The notes under the pieces: model-generated
Seen by the model: the letters and a program-made list of their open reading frames with translations, nothing else
What the model was told of the DNA's origin: nothing
Database searches by the model: none
Program-made: the position numbers and the translations under genes
In this document: piece by piece, positions 9,487-17,723 of the stretch
How the letters are laid out: every line of letters starts with the position of its first letter
How positions within the stretch are numbered: the first letter of the stretch is position 1
NCBI GenBank assembly: GCA_030038115.1
Contig: JASHPM010000461.1
Coordinates: forward strand, 1-42,875
Reading direction: 5' to 3'
DNA: 42,875 bases
Source of the DNA: Acidobacteriaceae bacterium
Lineage (GTDB): Bacteria > Acidobacteriota > Terriglobia > Terriglobales > Acidobacteriaceae

Positions 9487-9492
9487 ATTATA
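9487..9492 (-). promoter_or_regulatory. Perfect -10 box (TATAAT) directly in front of purS
   Basis: TATAAT on the minus strand ends 7 nt before the purS ATG, placing the expected transcription start at or next to the start codon. No convincing -35 hexamer is seen at 16-18 nt. The same stretch separates purS from the divergent ppa gene. Confidence 0.45.
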
Positions 9493-9563
9493 AATCCAGC
9501 TCGGTCCCGGACCGCCCCCGGTTGCCCCCGCGCATCCACGATTAAGAGATACTGGAATTACGT

Positions 9564-10121
9564 ATGACTAATTATCTGGAACTCCCCGTGGGCGACAAAG
9601 CGCCCGAGGTGTTCAACGTCGTGATCGAGATTCCGGCGGAGGGCATCAACAAATACGAATACGACAAGCAGCTCCACGTCTTTCGTCTGGACCGTAACCT
9701 CTACTCCCCGGTCCATTATCCCGGCGACTACGGCTTTGTGCCCTCCACACTCAGCGACGATGGCGACCCGCTCGACGTGCTGGTGCTGGTCGATGCACCC
9801 AGCTTTCCTGGCTGCGTGATGCAGGTGCGCCCCATCGGACTGCTCGAAATGCTCGACCAGGGCGTTCTGGATGAGAAGGTGCTGGCCGTGGGAAAGAATA
9901 ATCCGCGCTACCGGGACGTGTGGAATTATTCAGAGATTTATCCCCACATGCTGAAGGAGATCACCCACTTTTTCTCCATCTACAAGGACCTCGAAGGGAA
10001 GCGTGTGGAGATGAAGGGCTGGCAGGATGCCTCTCATGCGCGCGATCGTGTTATTTATGCCGCGCGGAATTTCCAGGAAACTCGGGAGAAGAAGGTCATC
10101 GAGGTCGTGACAAAGAGGTAA
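9564..10121 (+). CDS. ppa: Inorganic pyrophosphatase (family I)
   Basis: Hydrolyses PPi to phosphate in the cytoplasm, pulling biosynthetic reactions forward. The 185-aa length is typical for bacterial family I enzymes. Conserved blocks: VVIEIPAEGINKYEYDK, the YPGDYGFVPSTLSDDGDPLDVLVL signature with the D-G-D-P-L-D metal-binding motif, LEMLDQGVLDEKVLAV, and HFFSIYKDLEGK near the C-terminus. It is divergent from purS (84 nt between starts) and convergent with the permease gene (6 nt between stops). A GATACT hexamer at 9547-9552 is a weak -10 candidate. Confidence 0.97.
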   Translation: MTNYLELPVGDKAPEVFNVVIEIPAEGINKYEYDKQLHVFRLDRNLYSPVHYPGDYGFVPSTLSDDGDPLDVLVLVDAPSFPGCVMQVRPIGLLEMLDQGVLDEKVLAVGKNNPRYRDVWNYSEIYPHMLKEITHFFSIYKDLEGKRVEMKGWQDASHARDRVIYAARNFQETREKKVIEVVTKR

Positions 10122-10127
10122 GCCCAC

Positions 10128-11435
10128 TCAGTCGGTGGTTGCGGCAACAGTGCCGGGACGTTTACCCACCATTTTCGACAACACGTAGAACAGCGGCCCA
10201 CAGGCCGCGATTAATGCGCCGAGAGCCAGCGCCGGCATGTGGGCCATGCGCTCATAACGCGATGCGTAGTCCGCGTAGACGATGAGCAACGTCGGCAGTG
10301 CGCCGATGACGCATGCTGCGGCGAAACTGCCGGCCCGAAAGGGACGCGGCAGCTTCGGTTCACGCAGCCGCAGCACGATCAGCGCGATGAATTCAAGAAT
10401 CAAGCTGCTTCCATAGAGGATGAGATCGATGGAGATCAGCCGTTCGAAGCTAAAGCGCAGCGCCAGCGCCCACGCCGCTGCGCAGGCCAGCACCGCAAAC
10501 CACGGCACGTCGCGCCGGTTTCTGCGCGCCAGCACGGCCGGCAGCATCCCATCTTCAGCCAGCACCATGGGCAGGCGTACGTAGGACATGGTTAGCGCAT
10601 TGAACATACCCACCGACGTCAGCGTGCCGCCCACAACAATCGCGACGCCCAGCCACGGACCCACCGTCGTCCGTGCGACATCGGCCCAGGAGCCGGTGCT
10701 GAACGAACCCGCGGGAACCCCGGCATACGCCATCGCTGCCAGAGGAATCACATAGGTGACAGCCACCAGCGCGGCACTCGCCACCATCGCCCGGGGATAA
10801 TTCCGGCGCGGGTCGTCGACCTCGCGTGCCACCGTCGACGCATTGTCCCAGCCCATGTAGTTCCACATGGCGACAAGAATCGCAGTGCTCAGGCCGCTTT
10901 CTTCTCCCGATCGCGCCCACGAAATGTGGGCGGGCAAATGCGCTCCGTGCCAGACGGCCACAGCGACCAGCACGACAAACGGCGAGAGCAGCAGAACGAA
11001 TAAGCCGACCGATCCGTCGCCGACGGCGGGCGCGCCAAGCAGGTTCCACAGGCAACAGAGGCCGATGAGGGCCAGTTCCCATGCCGCTCCATGCCAGCCC
11101 GCTGTCCATGCCGGAAACAGTCTGCCCAGATACAGCACGAACAGCGTCGGATAAATCGCCATGTCGAAGATGCTGGCCGCGAGCGAAAGCCATGCCTCCT
11201 GATAGCCCCAGAACGGACCCATGGCGCGGCGCACCCAAACGTAAAATCCGCCCTCCTCGGGCAGTGCGCTGGCCAACTCGCCGATCATGAGCGAGGTGGG
11301 CAGGCTCCAGAGAAACGGCAGAGCCACCAAAATGATGAGCCCCTTCAGGTACCCGGCGTCGAGGATGTCTTCAATTCCATAGGGACCGCCGGAGACCATG
11401 AAATACGTGGCGGCGATGAGGGGCAGCAGCCTCAT
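10128..11435 (-). CDS. APC-family permease, polyamine/amino-acid (PUT/LAT-like)
   Basis: A 435-aa integral membrane protein with about 12 hydrophobic helices. The N-terminal run YFMVSGGPYGIEDIL, then LPFLWSLPTSLMIGELASALPEEGGFYVWVRRAMGPFWGYQEAWL, closely follows the pattern of plant polyamine uptake (PUT) and related LAT transporters within the APC superfamily (GGPYGIED, LPENGGYVVWV, GPFWGFQ). WNYMGWDNASTVAREVDDP is the conserved helix 6 loop. It probably imports polyamines or amino acids by proton symport. It stands alone, convergent with ppa. The start is the first ATG of the frame and lacks a well-spaced Shine-Dalgarno, so it is the least certain part. Confidence 0.88.
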   Translation of the reverse strand: MRLLPLIAATYFMVSGGPYGIEDILDAGYLKGLIILVALPFLWSLPTSLMIGELASALPEEGGFYVWVRRAMGPFWGYQEAWLSLAASIFDMAIYPTLFVLYLGRLFPAWTAGWHGAAWELALIGLCCLWNLLGAPAVGDGSVGLFVLLLSPFVVLVAVAVWHGAHLPAHISWARSGEESGLSTAILVAMWNYMGWDNASTVAREVDDPRRNYPRAMVASAALVAVTYVIPLAAMAYAGVPAGSFSTGSWADVARTTVGPWLGVAIVVGGTLTSVGMFNALTMSYVRLPMVLAEDGMLPAVLARRNRRDVPWFAVLACAAAWALALRFSFERLISIDLILYGSSLILEFIALIVLRLREPKLPRPFRAGSFAAACVIGALPTLLIVYADYASRYERMAHMPALALGALIAACGPLFYVLSKMVGKRPGTVAATTD

Positions 11436-11662
11436 TCCCCGAGCACGTTGAGTGGAGCTGGTGATTTCGTTTCCTCGGTTGGCGGAGTTGAAAATTCGAA
11501 TCTACTCTGCTTTGTTCGGCATGAAAAGTGAAAACGCCGCCGATTTGTGGGGCCATCCGCGGCGAACGTGGCCTGCGAACTGCATTCTGCGGATGCATGC
11601 GAAGCAGGCTGTTGCCCGAGCGACAGGAGTTGCGCGTGGAGCGCCGCCCAGGGGTCTTCCTA

Positions 11663-11668
11663 TATACT
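11663..11668 (+). promoter_or_regulatory. Probable -10 box of tRNA-Ser
   Basis: TATACT lies 16 nt upstream of the first base of tRNA-Ser, a usual distance for a stable RNA promoter with a short 5' leader. No good -35 hexamer is visible at 16-19 nt. Confidence 0.4.
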
Positions 11669-11684
11669 GGCCACAACCCAAGCC

Positions 11685-11778
11685 GGAGAGATGGCCGAGA
11701 GGCTGAAGGCGGCGGTTTGCTAAACCGTTATAGGGTTGAAAAGCTCTATCGAGGGTTCGAATCCCTCTCTCTCCGCCA
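11685..11778 (+). tRNA. tRNA-Ser (anticodon GCT)
   Basis: Reads AGC/AGU serine codons. The 7-bp acceptor stem pairs GGAGAGA (11685-11691) with TCTCTCC (11768-11774). The anticodon stem GCGGT/ACCGT (11712-11716 and 11724-11728) encloses loop 11717-11723 with anticodon GCT at 11719-11721. A long variable arm (class II tRNA) follows, then the T-arm GAGGG-TTCGAAT-CCCTC (11751-11767), discriminator G 11775 and an encoded CCA (11776-11778). An IS remnant begins about 150 nt downstream, and a 28-bp near-copy of bases 11717-11744 occurs inverted at 35679-35706. Confidence 0.97.
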
Positions 11779-11929
11779 TCCGTTTCAATCCGACAGACTT
11801 GAGATCTATTGAATTATTGAGGAGCCCGACTCCAAGGCATAGGCTTGGACGGCAGCGACCACGGCGGAAGAAACGAGTGTGCGCGGGACTTTAGCGGCAG
11901 ACAGGGAGCGGATTGCTTAGCCGGGCGCC

Positions 11930-12247
11930 TCAGAAGGGCTCGGGAACCTCGGCCCAGCCCAGCATCGGTCGCGAGCAGAACTCCGGCCTGTTGTCCGAAC
12001 GCAGACTCTCTGGACGACCATGCTCGGCGATCACTTCGTCCAGCACGCGCGTCACCAGACCACGGCCCAAACTCACGTCCGGTTCCAGCGCCAGGCACTC
12101 CCGCGTGAACACGTCGACTACGCTGAGGATGCGCACCATCCGTCCGTTCGCCAGCCCGTCCACGATGAAATCCATCGCCCACTCCTGGTTCGGTTGTGCC
12201 AGCCGCATCGAAGCCACCCCGGCCCGCTGCGACAAGACAATCCTGAA
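11930..12247 (-). mobile_element. IS3-family transposase (OrfB, rve domain) remnant
   Basis: Encodes only the central part of an IS3/IS407-type DDE transposase: PNQEWAMDFIVDGLANG with the first catalytic Asp, VVDVFTRECLALEPDVSL, then VIAEHGRPESLRSDNRPEF with the second Asp (family norm DNGPEF, here Gly changed to Arg). The frame then leaves family sequence at WAEVPEPF and stops, so the third catalytic residue (Glu), the C-terminal part, OrfA and both terminal repeats are missing. It is certainly inactive. It lies between tRNA-Ser and the first CRTAC1 gene, marking a past insertion at the edge of the accessory block. The upper boundary is approximate. Confidence 0.8.
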
Positions 12248-12283
12248 GTTGAACACACCGGGAAGAACAACGAAGCGCACGCC

Positions 12284-12289
12284 TATAAT
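12284..12289 (+). promoter_or_regulatory. Perfect -10 box (TATAAT) before the CRTAC1 gene
   Basis: TATAAT ends 11 nt before the ATG at 12301, so transcription would begin about 5 nt before the start codon. There is no Shine-Dalgarno in the gap and no clear -35. It lies at the edge of the transposase remnant. Confidence 0.4.
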
Positions 12290-12300
12290 GTGGACACCCT

Positions 12301-14082
12301 ATGCATCTGCCGCGGCGAAGTTTTCTTCGCAACTCTCTCGTGGTTTTTGGCGGCGCCCTGACCGAAGCTCTGGCAACTCCGCTGTGGAAAAGGAAGGGGC
12401 CGCTGGTGGTCAAGGCGGCAGAAGAGACTGAGACGCAGTCGCCGGTTCAGTATTTCGATGTGGCGGACAAGGCCGGATTAACCGCGCCAAATGTCTGGGG
12501 CGGCGTCTCTCACAAGAGATCCATCGTTGAGACCAAGGGCAGCGGCATCGCGTTCTTCGACTACGACAACGATGGCTGGATTGACATCTATCTGACCAAC
12601 GGAAACCGCCTGGATACGCAATGGCCGGCAGGCAAGGCGCCGATTGCCCACCTCTACCGGAACAACCGGGACGGCACCTTTACCGATGTTACAGAGAAGT
12701 CAGGCCTGGGGCGCACGGGGTGGCAGACCGGTGTGTGCATCGGCGACTACGACAGCGATGGCTGGGACGATCTGTTTTGCTGTTTCTGGGGACATAACAT
12801 TCTTTATCGCAACAATGGTGACGGAACTTTTACCGATGTTACACACAAGGCGGGGCTATATCAGGAGCGCGTGCGATGGGGCTCCGGTTGCACATTTCTG
12901 GACTATGATCACGATGGGCGTCTCGACTTATTTGTCTGCAATTACATTCAGCTCGATCCCGATAAGATTGCCACGGCCAGTAATACAAGCTATTGCCAGT
13001 GGAAAGGAATACCGGTAATGTGCGGCCCGCGGGGTCTTCCTGCGGACTCGAACATCCTTTATCACAATAACGGTGACGGAACTTTTACGGATGTTTCGGA
13101 GCGATCGGGCATTCTCAAGCCGGGCCCCCGTTACTCGATCACAGCCGTCTCGTATGACTTCGACAATGACGGATGGCCAGACATCTATATCGCAGTCGAT
13201 TCCGAGCCCAGCATCCTGTTTCGCAACAATCATGACGGAACGTTTACCGATGTCGCGGTGATGGCCGGCTGCGCCTATAACGACGACGGCCACGAGCAGG
13301 CGGGAATGGGCGTTGCCGTCGCGGACTATGACTGCGATGGATGGTTCGATATATTCAAGACTAACTTTGCGGACGACACCTGTAACTTGTATCACAGCAA
13401 TGGGGACGGGACGTTTACCGATGTCGCGCTGAGCGCGGGGGTTGGCACTAACACACAGTATGTCGCCTGGGGTTGTGGCTTTGTCGACTACGATAACGAC
13501 GGCTGGTCCGACATTATTCAGGTCAATGGGCATGTTTACCCGGAAGTTGATCAGTATAATTTTGGCGAGTCGTTCAAAAATCCTCGGCTGGTTTACCGGA
13601 ATCTCGGAAACGGGCATTTTCACGACGTGTCCGCGGAGATGGGGCCGGGCATCAGCGAGAGATTCTCCAGCCGCGGCGCCGCCTTCGGCGATTACAACAA
13701 CAATGGCGATATGGACGTTCTGGTTCTGAACATCAACGACCCGCCTTCCCTGCTCCGCAACGAAGGCGGAAACAAGCAGAACTGGATCAAGGTGAAACTC
13801 ATCGGGACACATTGCAACCGGACCGCAATCGGCGCGCGCGTGCGCGTCATGACTGGAAAACATATTCAGATGGACGAGGTGCACAGCGGGACCAGTGTCA
13901 TGTCGCAGAGCGACCTTCGGCTCCATTTCGGACTGGGGAAGGTTGCGACTGTAGATGCCATCGAAGTGAGGTGGCCGACGACCGGCAAACTGGAGCGGTT
14001 CACGCAGGTGGCGGCAAATCAGATCGTCACCATACGTGAGGGAGCGGGAATCGTGGGAACTTACAAGCCGCCTGCGACCTGA
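12301..14082 (+). CDS. CRTAC1-type protein: Tat signal, FG-GAP/VCBS propeller, ASPIC/UnbV domain
   Basis: A 593-aa protein of unknown function. The N-terminus has a twin-arginine signal (P-R5-R6-S-F-L-R, hydrophobic stretch, Ala-rich end), implying export of a folded protein. Residues about 75-480 contain at least six FG-GAP/VCBS repeats with calcium-type DxDxDG loops (FFDYDNDGWIDIY, DYDSDGWDDLF, DYDHDGRLDLF, DFDNDGWPDIY, DYDCDGWFDIF, DYDNDGWSDII), predicting a beta-propeller. Residues about 495-585 are an ASPIC/UnbV domain (CNRTAIGARVRVMTG, LRLHFGLGKVATVDAIEVRWP). It resembles the other two CRTAC1 proteins here in domain order. The ligand or binding partner is unknown. It is convergent with the TPR gene at 14120-15775 (37 nt between stops). 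Confidence 0.9.
   Translation: MHLPRRSFLRNSLVVFGGALTEALATPLWKRKGPLVVKAAEETETQSPVQYFDVADKAGLTAPNVWGGVSHKRSIVETKGSGIAFFDYDNDGWIDIYLTNGNRLDTQWPAGKAPIAHLYRNNRDGTFTDVTEKSGLGRTGWQTGVCIGDYDSDGWDDLFCCFWGHNILYRNNGDGTFTDVTHKAGLYQERVRWGSGCTFLDYDHDGRLDLFVCNYIQLDPDKIATASNTSYCQWKGIPVMCGPRGLPADSNILYHNNGDGTFTDVSERSGILKPGPRYSITAVSYDFDNDGWPDIYIAVDSEPSILFRNNHDGTFTDVAVMAGCAYNDDGHEQAGMGVAVADYDCDGWFDIFKTNFADDTCNLYHSNGDGTFTDVALSAGVGTNTQYVAWGCGFVDYDNDGWSDIIQVNGHVYPEVDQYNFGESFKNPRLVYRNLGNGHFHDVSAEMGPGISERFSSRGAAFGDYNNNGDMDVLVLNINDPPSLLRNEGGNKQNWIKVKLIGTHCNRTAIGARVRVMTGKHIQMDEVHSGTSVMSQSDLRLHFGLGKVATVDAIEVRWPTTGKLERFTQVAANQIVTIREGAGIVGTYKPPAT
12658..13432 (+). repeat. Five near-identical DNA repeats inside the CRTAC1 gene
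   Basis: The segment encoding N-x-D-G-T-F-T-D-V recurs near 12661, 12811, 13069, 13229 and 13396. The core GACGGNACNTTTACNGATGT is nearly unchanged at the nucleotide level, including wobble positions. Spacing is roughly 150-260 bp. The protein repeat is expected for VCBS propellers; retained DNA identity suggests recent duplication or gene conversion between blades. Confidence 0.7.
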
Positions 14083-14119
14083 GGAGCCTCGGCTTCTGCG
14101 GTGTGGATCGAAGTGATTC

Positions 14120-15775
14120 TTAGTGGTTCGACTGGGCAGCAGGCCGGGATGGCTGCGCGAAGAGGAACTGCTGAATGCTACGGCGCTGCCGGTCCACGGC
14201 ATCGGCCTGGGTCTTAGTAATCTGATCGTGCAACAGAAACTCCTGTCTGGCCTTGTCCGGTTCGCCGCTGCGGTCATACGCGACACCGAGCCGGTAATAG
14301 GCGTCACCTAACTGCGGATCGGAATCGATGGCCTTGCGGTAGTAATCGATCGCCATGGTGAAGTCGCGCCGTGCGGTGGCAAGGTTCCCCAGTTCAAACC
14401 ATGCGCGGGCATTGCGCACATCGGAGGCTACAGCCCGCCGGAAAAGGGCTTCCGCCTGGCCGGAGGCGCGCGGGTTGGGCGAGCGTTCCTGGGTCTTCAG
14501 GATGGCCATCGCATACAGATAGTCGGCCGTTGAATTGGTCGGCTGCGTCTGTGCGAATCGCGCCAACTTCGGCTCGATGCACGGCAGAGGATCAGGCGCA
14601 GCGATCTCGATTTGTCCCATGAACAGGTAGGGCTCGGGATCGGCCGGATTGAGGTCAGACGCGGCACACAGGCGCTGTGCAGCCTGGTCGTAGAGAGCGC
14701 CGGCGAAAAGGGCCGCGCCCAGACCGGTCTGCATCCTTACTGACGAAGGATAGGCATCGGCGCCTTGACGAAAGACCTCCTGCGCCTGCCAGATGGCGCG
14801 ATGGAGAAGCAGCTCGGAACCCCATGCAAAGTAATTCGGCTCGCTGGGATCGACTTCAACTGCCCGCTGGTAGTCGTGAACAGCCGCCAGCGGATCGCCA
14901 AGAGCCTCATCCAGATCGCCCGCAAGGCGAAGCCCGTCCGCATCGTCGCTGCGAGCCAGGAGTTCCGCCACGTGCGCGCGCGCCTGGCGGAGGTCGCCGA
15001 CTCCGCGGCAGGCGAGGGCCAGATCCATGGTGTTGGCATCGTTCTTCGGATCGATGCGCCAGGCGCTCTCAAGCAGCGGAAGGGATTGCCGGTAGTCGCC
15101 GCTGTGAAGATAAAAATCGCCGAGCCGACGATTGGCCTGAAAGCTGCCCGGCGACGCAGCGAGCGCGGCACGGAGCTGCATTTCGGTTTGGCTGTCTCGG
15201 GTACCCAAGCCGGCTGTGGGCGCACTCCCATTCAGCGGCTTGAGTGCCAGCGTTTCCCGTGCAAGATCCTCACTGGTGCGAAGGTTCGCGTCCGATCCAT
15301 GGCCGCCGACGGCGGTCCAGTCCGTGACGCCCGCGATCGTGAAGTCGGGCTGATCGGAAAACTGCAGAGCCGGGGTCTTCGAGGATTGCGGCGGCGGTGT
15401 CTGTAGCGTAAGCCGGATTGCGTTTGCCGCCGGTGATGGCACACTGAGCTTCACCACCTCGCTCCGCAGGCTGGATGCCTCTGCGCTAAGCAGATAATTG
15501 CCGTCACGAACGGAGGAGAAGACGAAGTCGCCGGACGCGCTTGTCCTGGACTGCCTCACGACGGCACCATTACTGCCCACGAGCCGCACGAACGCTCCCG
15601 GCACCGGGTTTCCTCGTACATCTACGACAGCTCCGCGGATTGTGTTTCCGGTCGGCGCCACGGTAGCGGTTTGCTGGCTGAAGGACGATTCCGAAGGCAG
15701 AAACGCGAGGGCACAGAGCGCTGCCGCGGGGATACAGCGGAGGAATAGACGGAGACGGTGGAAGCAGCCTCGCAT
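14120..15775 (-). CDS. Secreted TPR protein with carboxypeptidase-regulatory-like domain
   Basis: A 551-aa protein of unknown function. It has a signal peptide (hydrophobic FLRCIPAAALCALAFL). Residues about 43-115 form a CarboxypepD_reg-like/Cna-B-type beta-sandwich (IRGAVVDVRGNPVPGAFVRLVG, ASGDFVFSSVRDGNYLLSA). A Pro/Gln/Ser-rich linker leads to about eight TPR units from residue 195 to 530, ending in LGDAYYRLGVAYDRSGEPDKARQEF. TPRs mediate protein-protein contacts, and the beta-sandwich is the same type found at the N-terminus of Oar-like TonB receptors. Its ATG overlaps the stop of the upstream CRTAC1 gene by one base (TAATG), so the two are translationally coupled. It is the last gene of the minus-strand run. 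Confidence 0.85.
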   Translation of the reverse strand: MRGCFHRLRLFLRCIPAAALCALAFLPSESSFSQQTATVAPTGNTIRGAVVDVRGNPVPGAFVRLVGSNGAVVRQSRTSASGDFVFSSVRDGNYLLSAEASSLRSEVVKLSVPSPAANAIRLTLQTPPPQSSKTPALQFSDQPDFTIAGVTDWTAVGGHGSDANLRTSEDLARETLALKPLNGSAPTAGLGTRDSQTEMQLRAALAASPGSFQANRRLGDFYLHSGDYRQSLPLLESAWRIDPKNDANTMDLALACRGVGDLRQARAHVAELLARSDDADGLRLAGDLDEALGDPLAAVHDYQRAVEVDPSEPNYFAWGSELLLHRAIWQAQEVFRQGADAYPSSVRMQTGLGAALFAGALYDQAAQRLCAASDLNPADPEPYLFMGQIEIAAPDPLPCIEPKLARFAQTQPTNSTADYLYAMAILKTQERSPNPRASGQAEALFRRAVASDVRNARAWFELGNLATARRDFTMAIDYYRKAIDSDPQLGDAYYRLGVAYDRSGEPDKARQEFLLHDQITKTQADAVDRQRRSIQQFLFAQPSRPAAQSNH

Positions 15776-17607
15776 TAGGTCCTCGGAGCCGCCGCTCGCG
15801 CTGTCGGCGTGGGGCTTTCCGATTGCGCCGGTTCATCGATATTCACCTGCCGGTCGGCAGGGACGCTCAGCAGCACCTGCTGGATGCCACTGGGCCAGCG
15901 AATCTCGATGCGGTTGACCATGGTTGCAGTCCCGAGCCCGAAATGCAAGCGTGGATCGCTGGACGACATGTAGCCGCTCGCAGTACTTACGGTTGCCCAT
16001 TGATCGCCGAGGGCCGTGACAATCTTCACCTGGGCGCCAATTCCGTCGCGGTTGCTCTTATGTCCCGTCAGCTTCAGGGTGATCCAGTGGTTTCGCGTGT
16101 CGGTTTCGTTAATGAGAACATGCGCCGGGCCGCCGTTGGTAGAGACGACGGCGTCGATGCGGCCGTCGTTATTGATGTCGCCGATCGCCATGCCGCGGCC
16201 GACCCATGCGTCTTTGAATATCTCTGAAGAGACGCCAGAGACGTCCACAAACCGGCCATTCACGTTGCGCAGCAGCATCATCGGTTCCCTGTATCGAAGC
16301 TGGGGAAACATCAGCTGGATCGTGTCGAGGTCGTGGCCCTGAGCAATCAGCAGGTCTTTCCATCCGTCATTATCGTAATCGACGAAGCGGGCACTCCAGC
16401 CAGAGTGGAGCAAGGAGATCCCTCCCAGTCCGGAGCTGCTGGTGGCGTAGTTGAAGGTGCCGTCTCCGGCGTTCTCGTAGAGCGCATAGCGCTGATTAGC
16501 AAGGTCGGTGATAACCAGATCGGGCCAGCCGTCGTTGTTGTAGTCGGCGAAGTCCACACCCATGCCGGCATACGTCTGACCTTCGTCATTCACGGCCACA
16601 CCAGCCTCGAGCCCAACTTCTTCGAAGGTGCCGTCTTTCTTCTGATGAAAGAGAAACTCCTGCATCGAGTCGTTCGCAACGAAGAGGTCGATGCGGCTAT
16701 CCTGGTCGTAATCCGCGATGGCCAGCCCGAGCGCCTTCGCAGGTTTGTCGAGGCCGAGCTTGTGCGAGACCTCCGTGAAGTGTCCGTTGCCGTCGTTGTG
16801 ATACACGAGCATGCTGATGGGCGGAAAAACGTCGGGGTGACAGTAGCCGCGGTAGCCCGGCCGATGCTCGCCGCACCAGACGTCGTTCCAGTCCCACGTA
16901 ACGTAGCGCGCGACCACCAGATCGAGCAGGCCGTCGTTATCCAGGTCCACCCAGGCCGCAGATGAGGACCATCCGGAGCCGCCCACACCCGCCTGTTGGG
17001 TGACATCGGTAAAGGTGCAGTTGCCGTTGTTATGGTAAAGATGATTGCCGCCATAGCCCGTCACATATATGTCTTCATAACCGTCGTTGTCGTAATCGCC
17101 GACGGCGACCCCCATGTCGTAAAGGTCCCCCTTCAGTCCCGATTGTTCCGTGATGTCTTTGAAGTTTCCATCCGGCTCCTGATGGTAAAGGCGATCCCAG
17201 TATTGCGGGCCGGTCTTCTTCGGGATGAAGCCTTTTGGGGTCGGATCGTTATAGGGCGCGCCGTTGGGGAGGAAGATATCGAGACGCCCGTCGTTGTCGC
17301 AGTCGAATAACGCTACCCCGGACCCCATGGTCTCGATGAGATACTTCCGCGAAGTGTGGGGCGCCTGATGAACAAAATCGATACCGACCTCTTTGGTGAC
17401 GTCGACAAAGCGCGCAGGGACGAGATCGGCCGGATCATGGCCGGTGTCGCCGAAGACCATGATGGTGCAAAGAACGGTCGCGAGTGCGGCGGCCACGAAA
17501 ACTCCCCACGGCGTGAGGAGAGCGAGCAATGGCGGGAAACGCCACGCGGATCCGGACCGGTCGCGGCGCCAGCGGAACGCATGTCCTGGGGAGGAGCTTC
17601 GCCTCAT
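15775..17607 (-). CDS. CRTAC1-type protein: membrane-anchored FG-GAP/VCBS propeller with ASPIC/UnbV domain
   Basis: About 610 aa from the chosen ATG at 17607; an ATG at 17631 is equally possible, and the open frame extends further into the neighbouring gene without family similarity. A basic N-terminus (MRRSSS...RWRRDR) precedes one hydrophobic segment (FPPLLALLTPWGVFVAAALATVL), either a signal anchor or an uncleaved signal. FG-GAP/VCBS repeats occupy residues about 75-500 (LFDCDNDGRLDIF, DYDNDGYEDIY, DLDNDGLLDLV, DYNNDGWPDLV, DYDNDGWKDLL, DINNDGRIDAV). The C-terminal ASPIC/UnbV domain reads SNRDGIGAQVKIVTA, then LHFGLGTATMVNRIEIRWPSG. A Cys-containing insert (WCGEHRPGYRGYCHPDVF) is conserved in many CRTAC1 proteins. 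It is coupled to the downstream TPR gene. Function unknown. Confidence 0.87.
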   Translation of the reverse strand: MRRSSSPGHAFRWRRDRSGSAWRFPPLLALLTPWGVFVAAALATVLCTIMVFGDTGHDPADLVPARFVDVTKEVGIDFVHQAPHTSRKYLIETMGSGVALFDCDNDGRLDIFLPNGAPYNDPTPKGFIPKKTGPQYWDRLYHQEPDGNFKDITEQSGLKGDLYDMGVAVGDYDNDGYEDIYVTGYGGNHLYHNNGNCTFTDVTQQAGVGGSGWSSSAAWVDLDNDGLLDLVVARYVTWDWNDVWCGEHRPGYRGYCHPDVFPPISMLVYHNDGNGHFTEVSHKLGLDKPAKALGLAIADYDQDSRIDLFVANDSMQEFLFHQKKDGTFEEVGLEAGVAVNDEGQTYAGMGVDFADYNNDGWPDLVITDLANQRYALYENAGDGTFNYATSSSGLGGISLLHSGWSARFVDYDNDGWKDLLIAQGHDLDTIQLMFPQLRYREPMMLLRNVNGRFVDVSGVSSEIFKDAWVGRGMAIGDINNDGRIDAVVSTNGGPAHVLINETDTRNHWITLKLTGHKSNRDGIGAQVKIVTALGDQWATVSTASGYMSSSDPRLHFGLGTATMVNRIEIRWPSGIQQVLLSVPADRQVNIDEPAQSESPTPTARAAAPRT

Positions 17608-17723
17608 GGGTGAAATCAACCTGTGCTGCATTTGCCTTTGAAATCCGCCCCAATCGGCCCATCGGTCCCAGGCACCACTGAACCATATGCTTCCGGCGCC
17701 AAAGCGAGAGGCTTTCCGGCAAA

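Noticed and set aside
11436-11684. Small open frames between the permease and tRNA-Ser genes, some running through the tRNA
   Set aside because: They overlap the tRNA and have no ribosome-binding site or family similarity. I see only the tRNA -10 box here.
12301-13500. Spaced repeats that might suggest a CRISPR array
   Set aside because: The repeats encode FG-GAP/VCBS blades, spacing is irregular and longer than a spacer, and no cas gene is present.
14083-14119. Bidirectional terminator between the convergent CRTAC1 and TPR genes
   Set aside because: The 37-bp gap has no stem longer than about 4 bp and no T-run on either strand.
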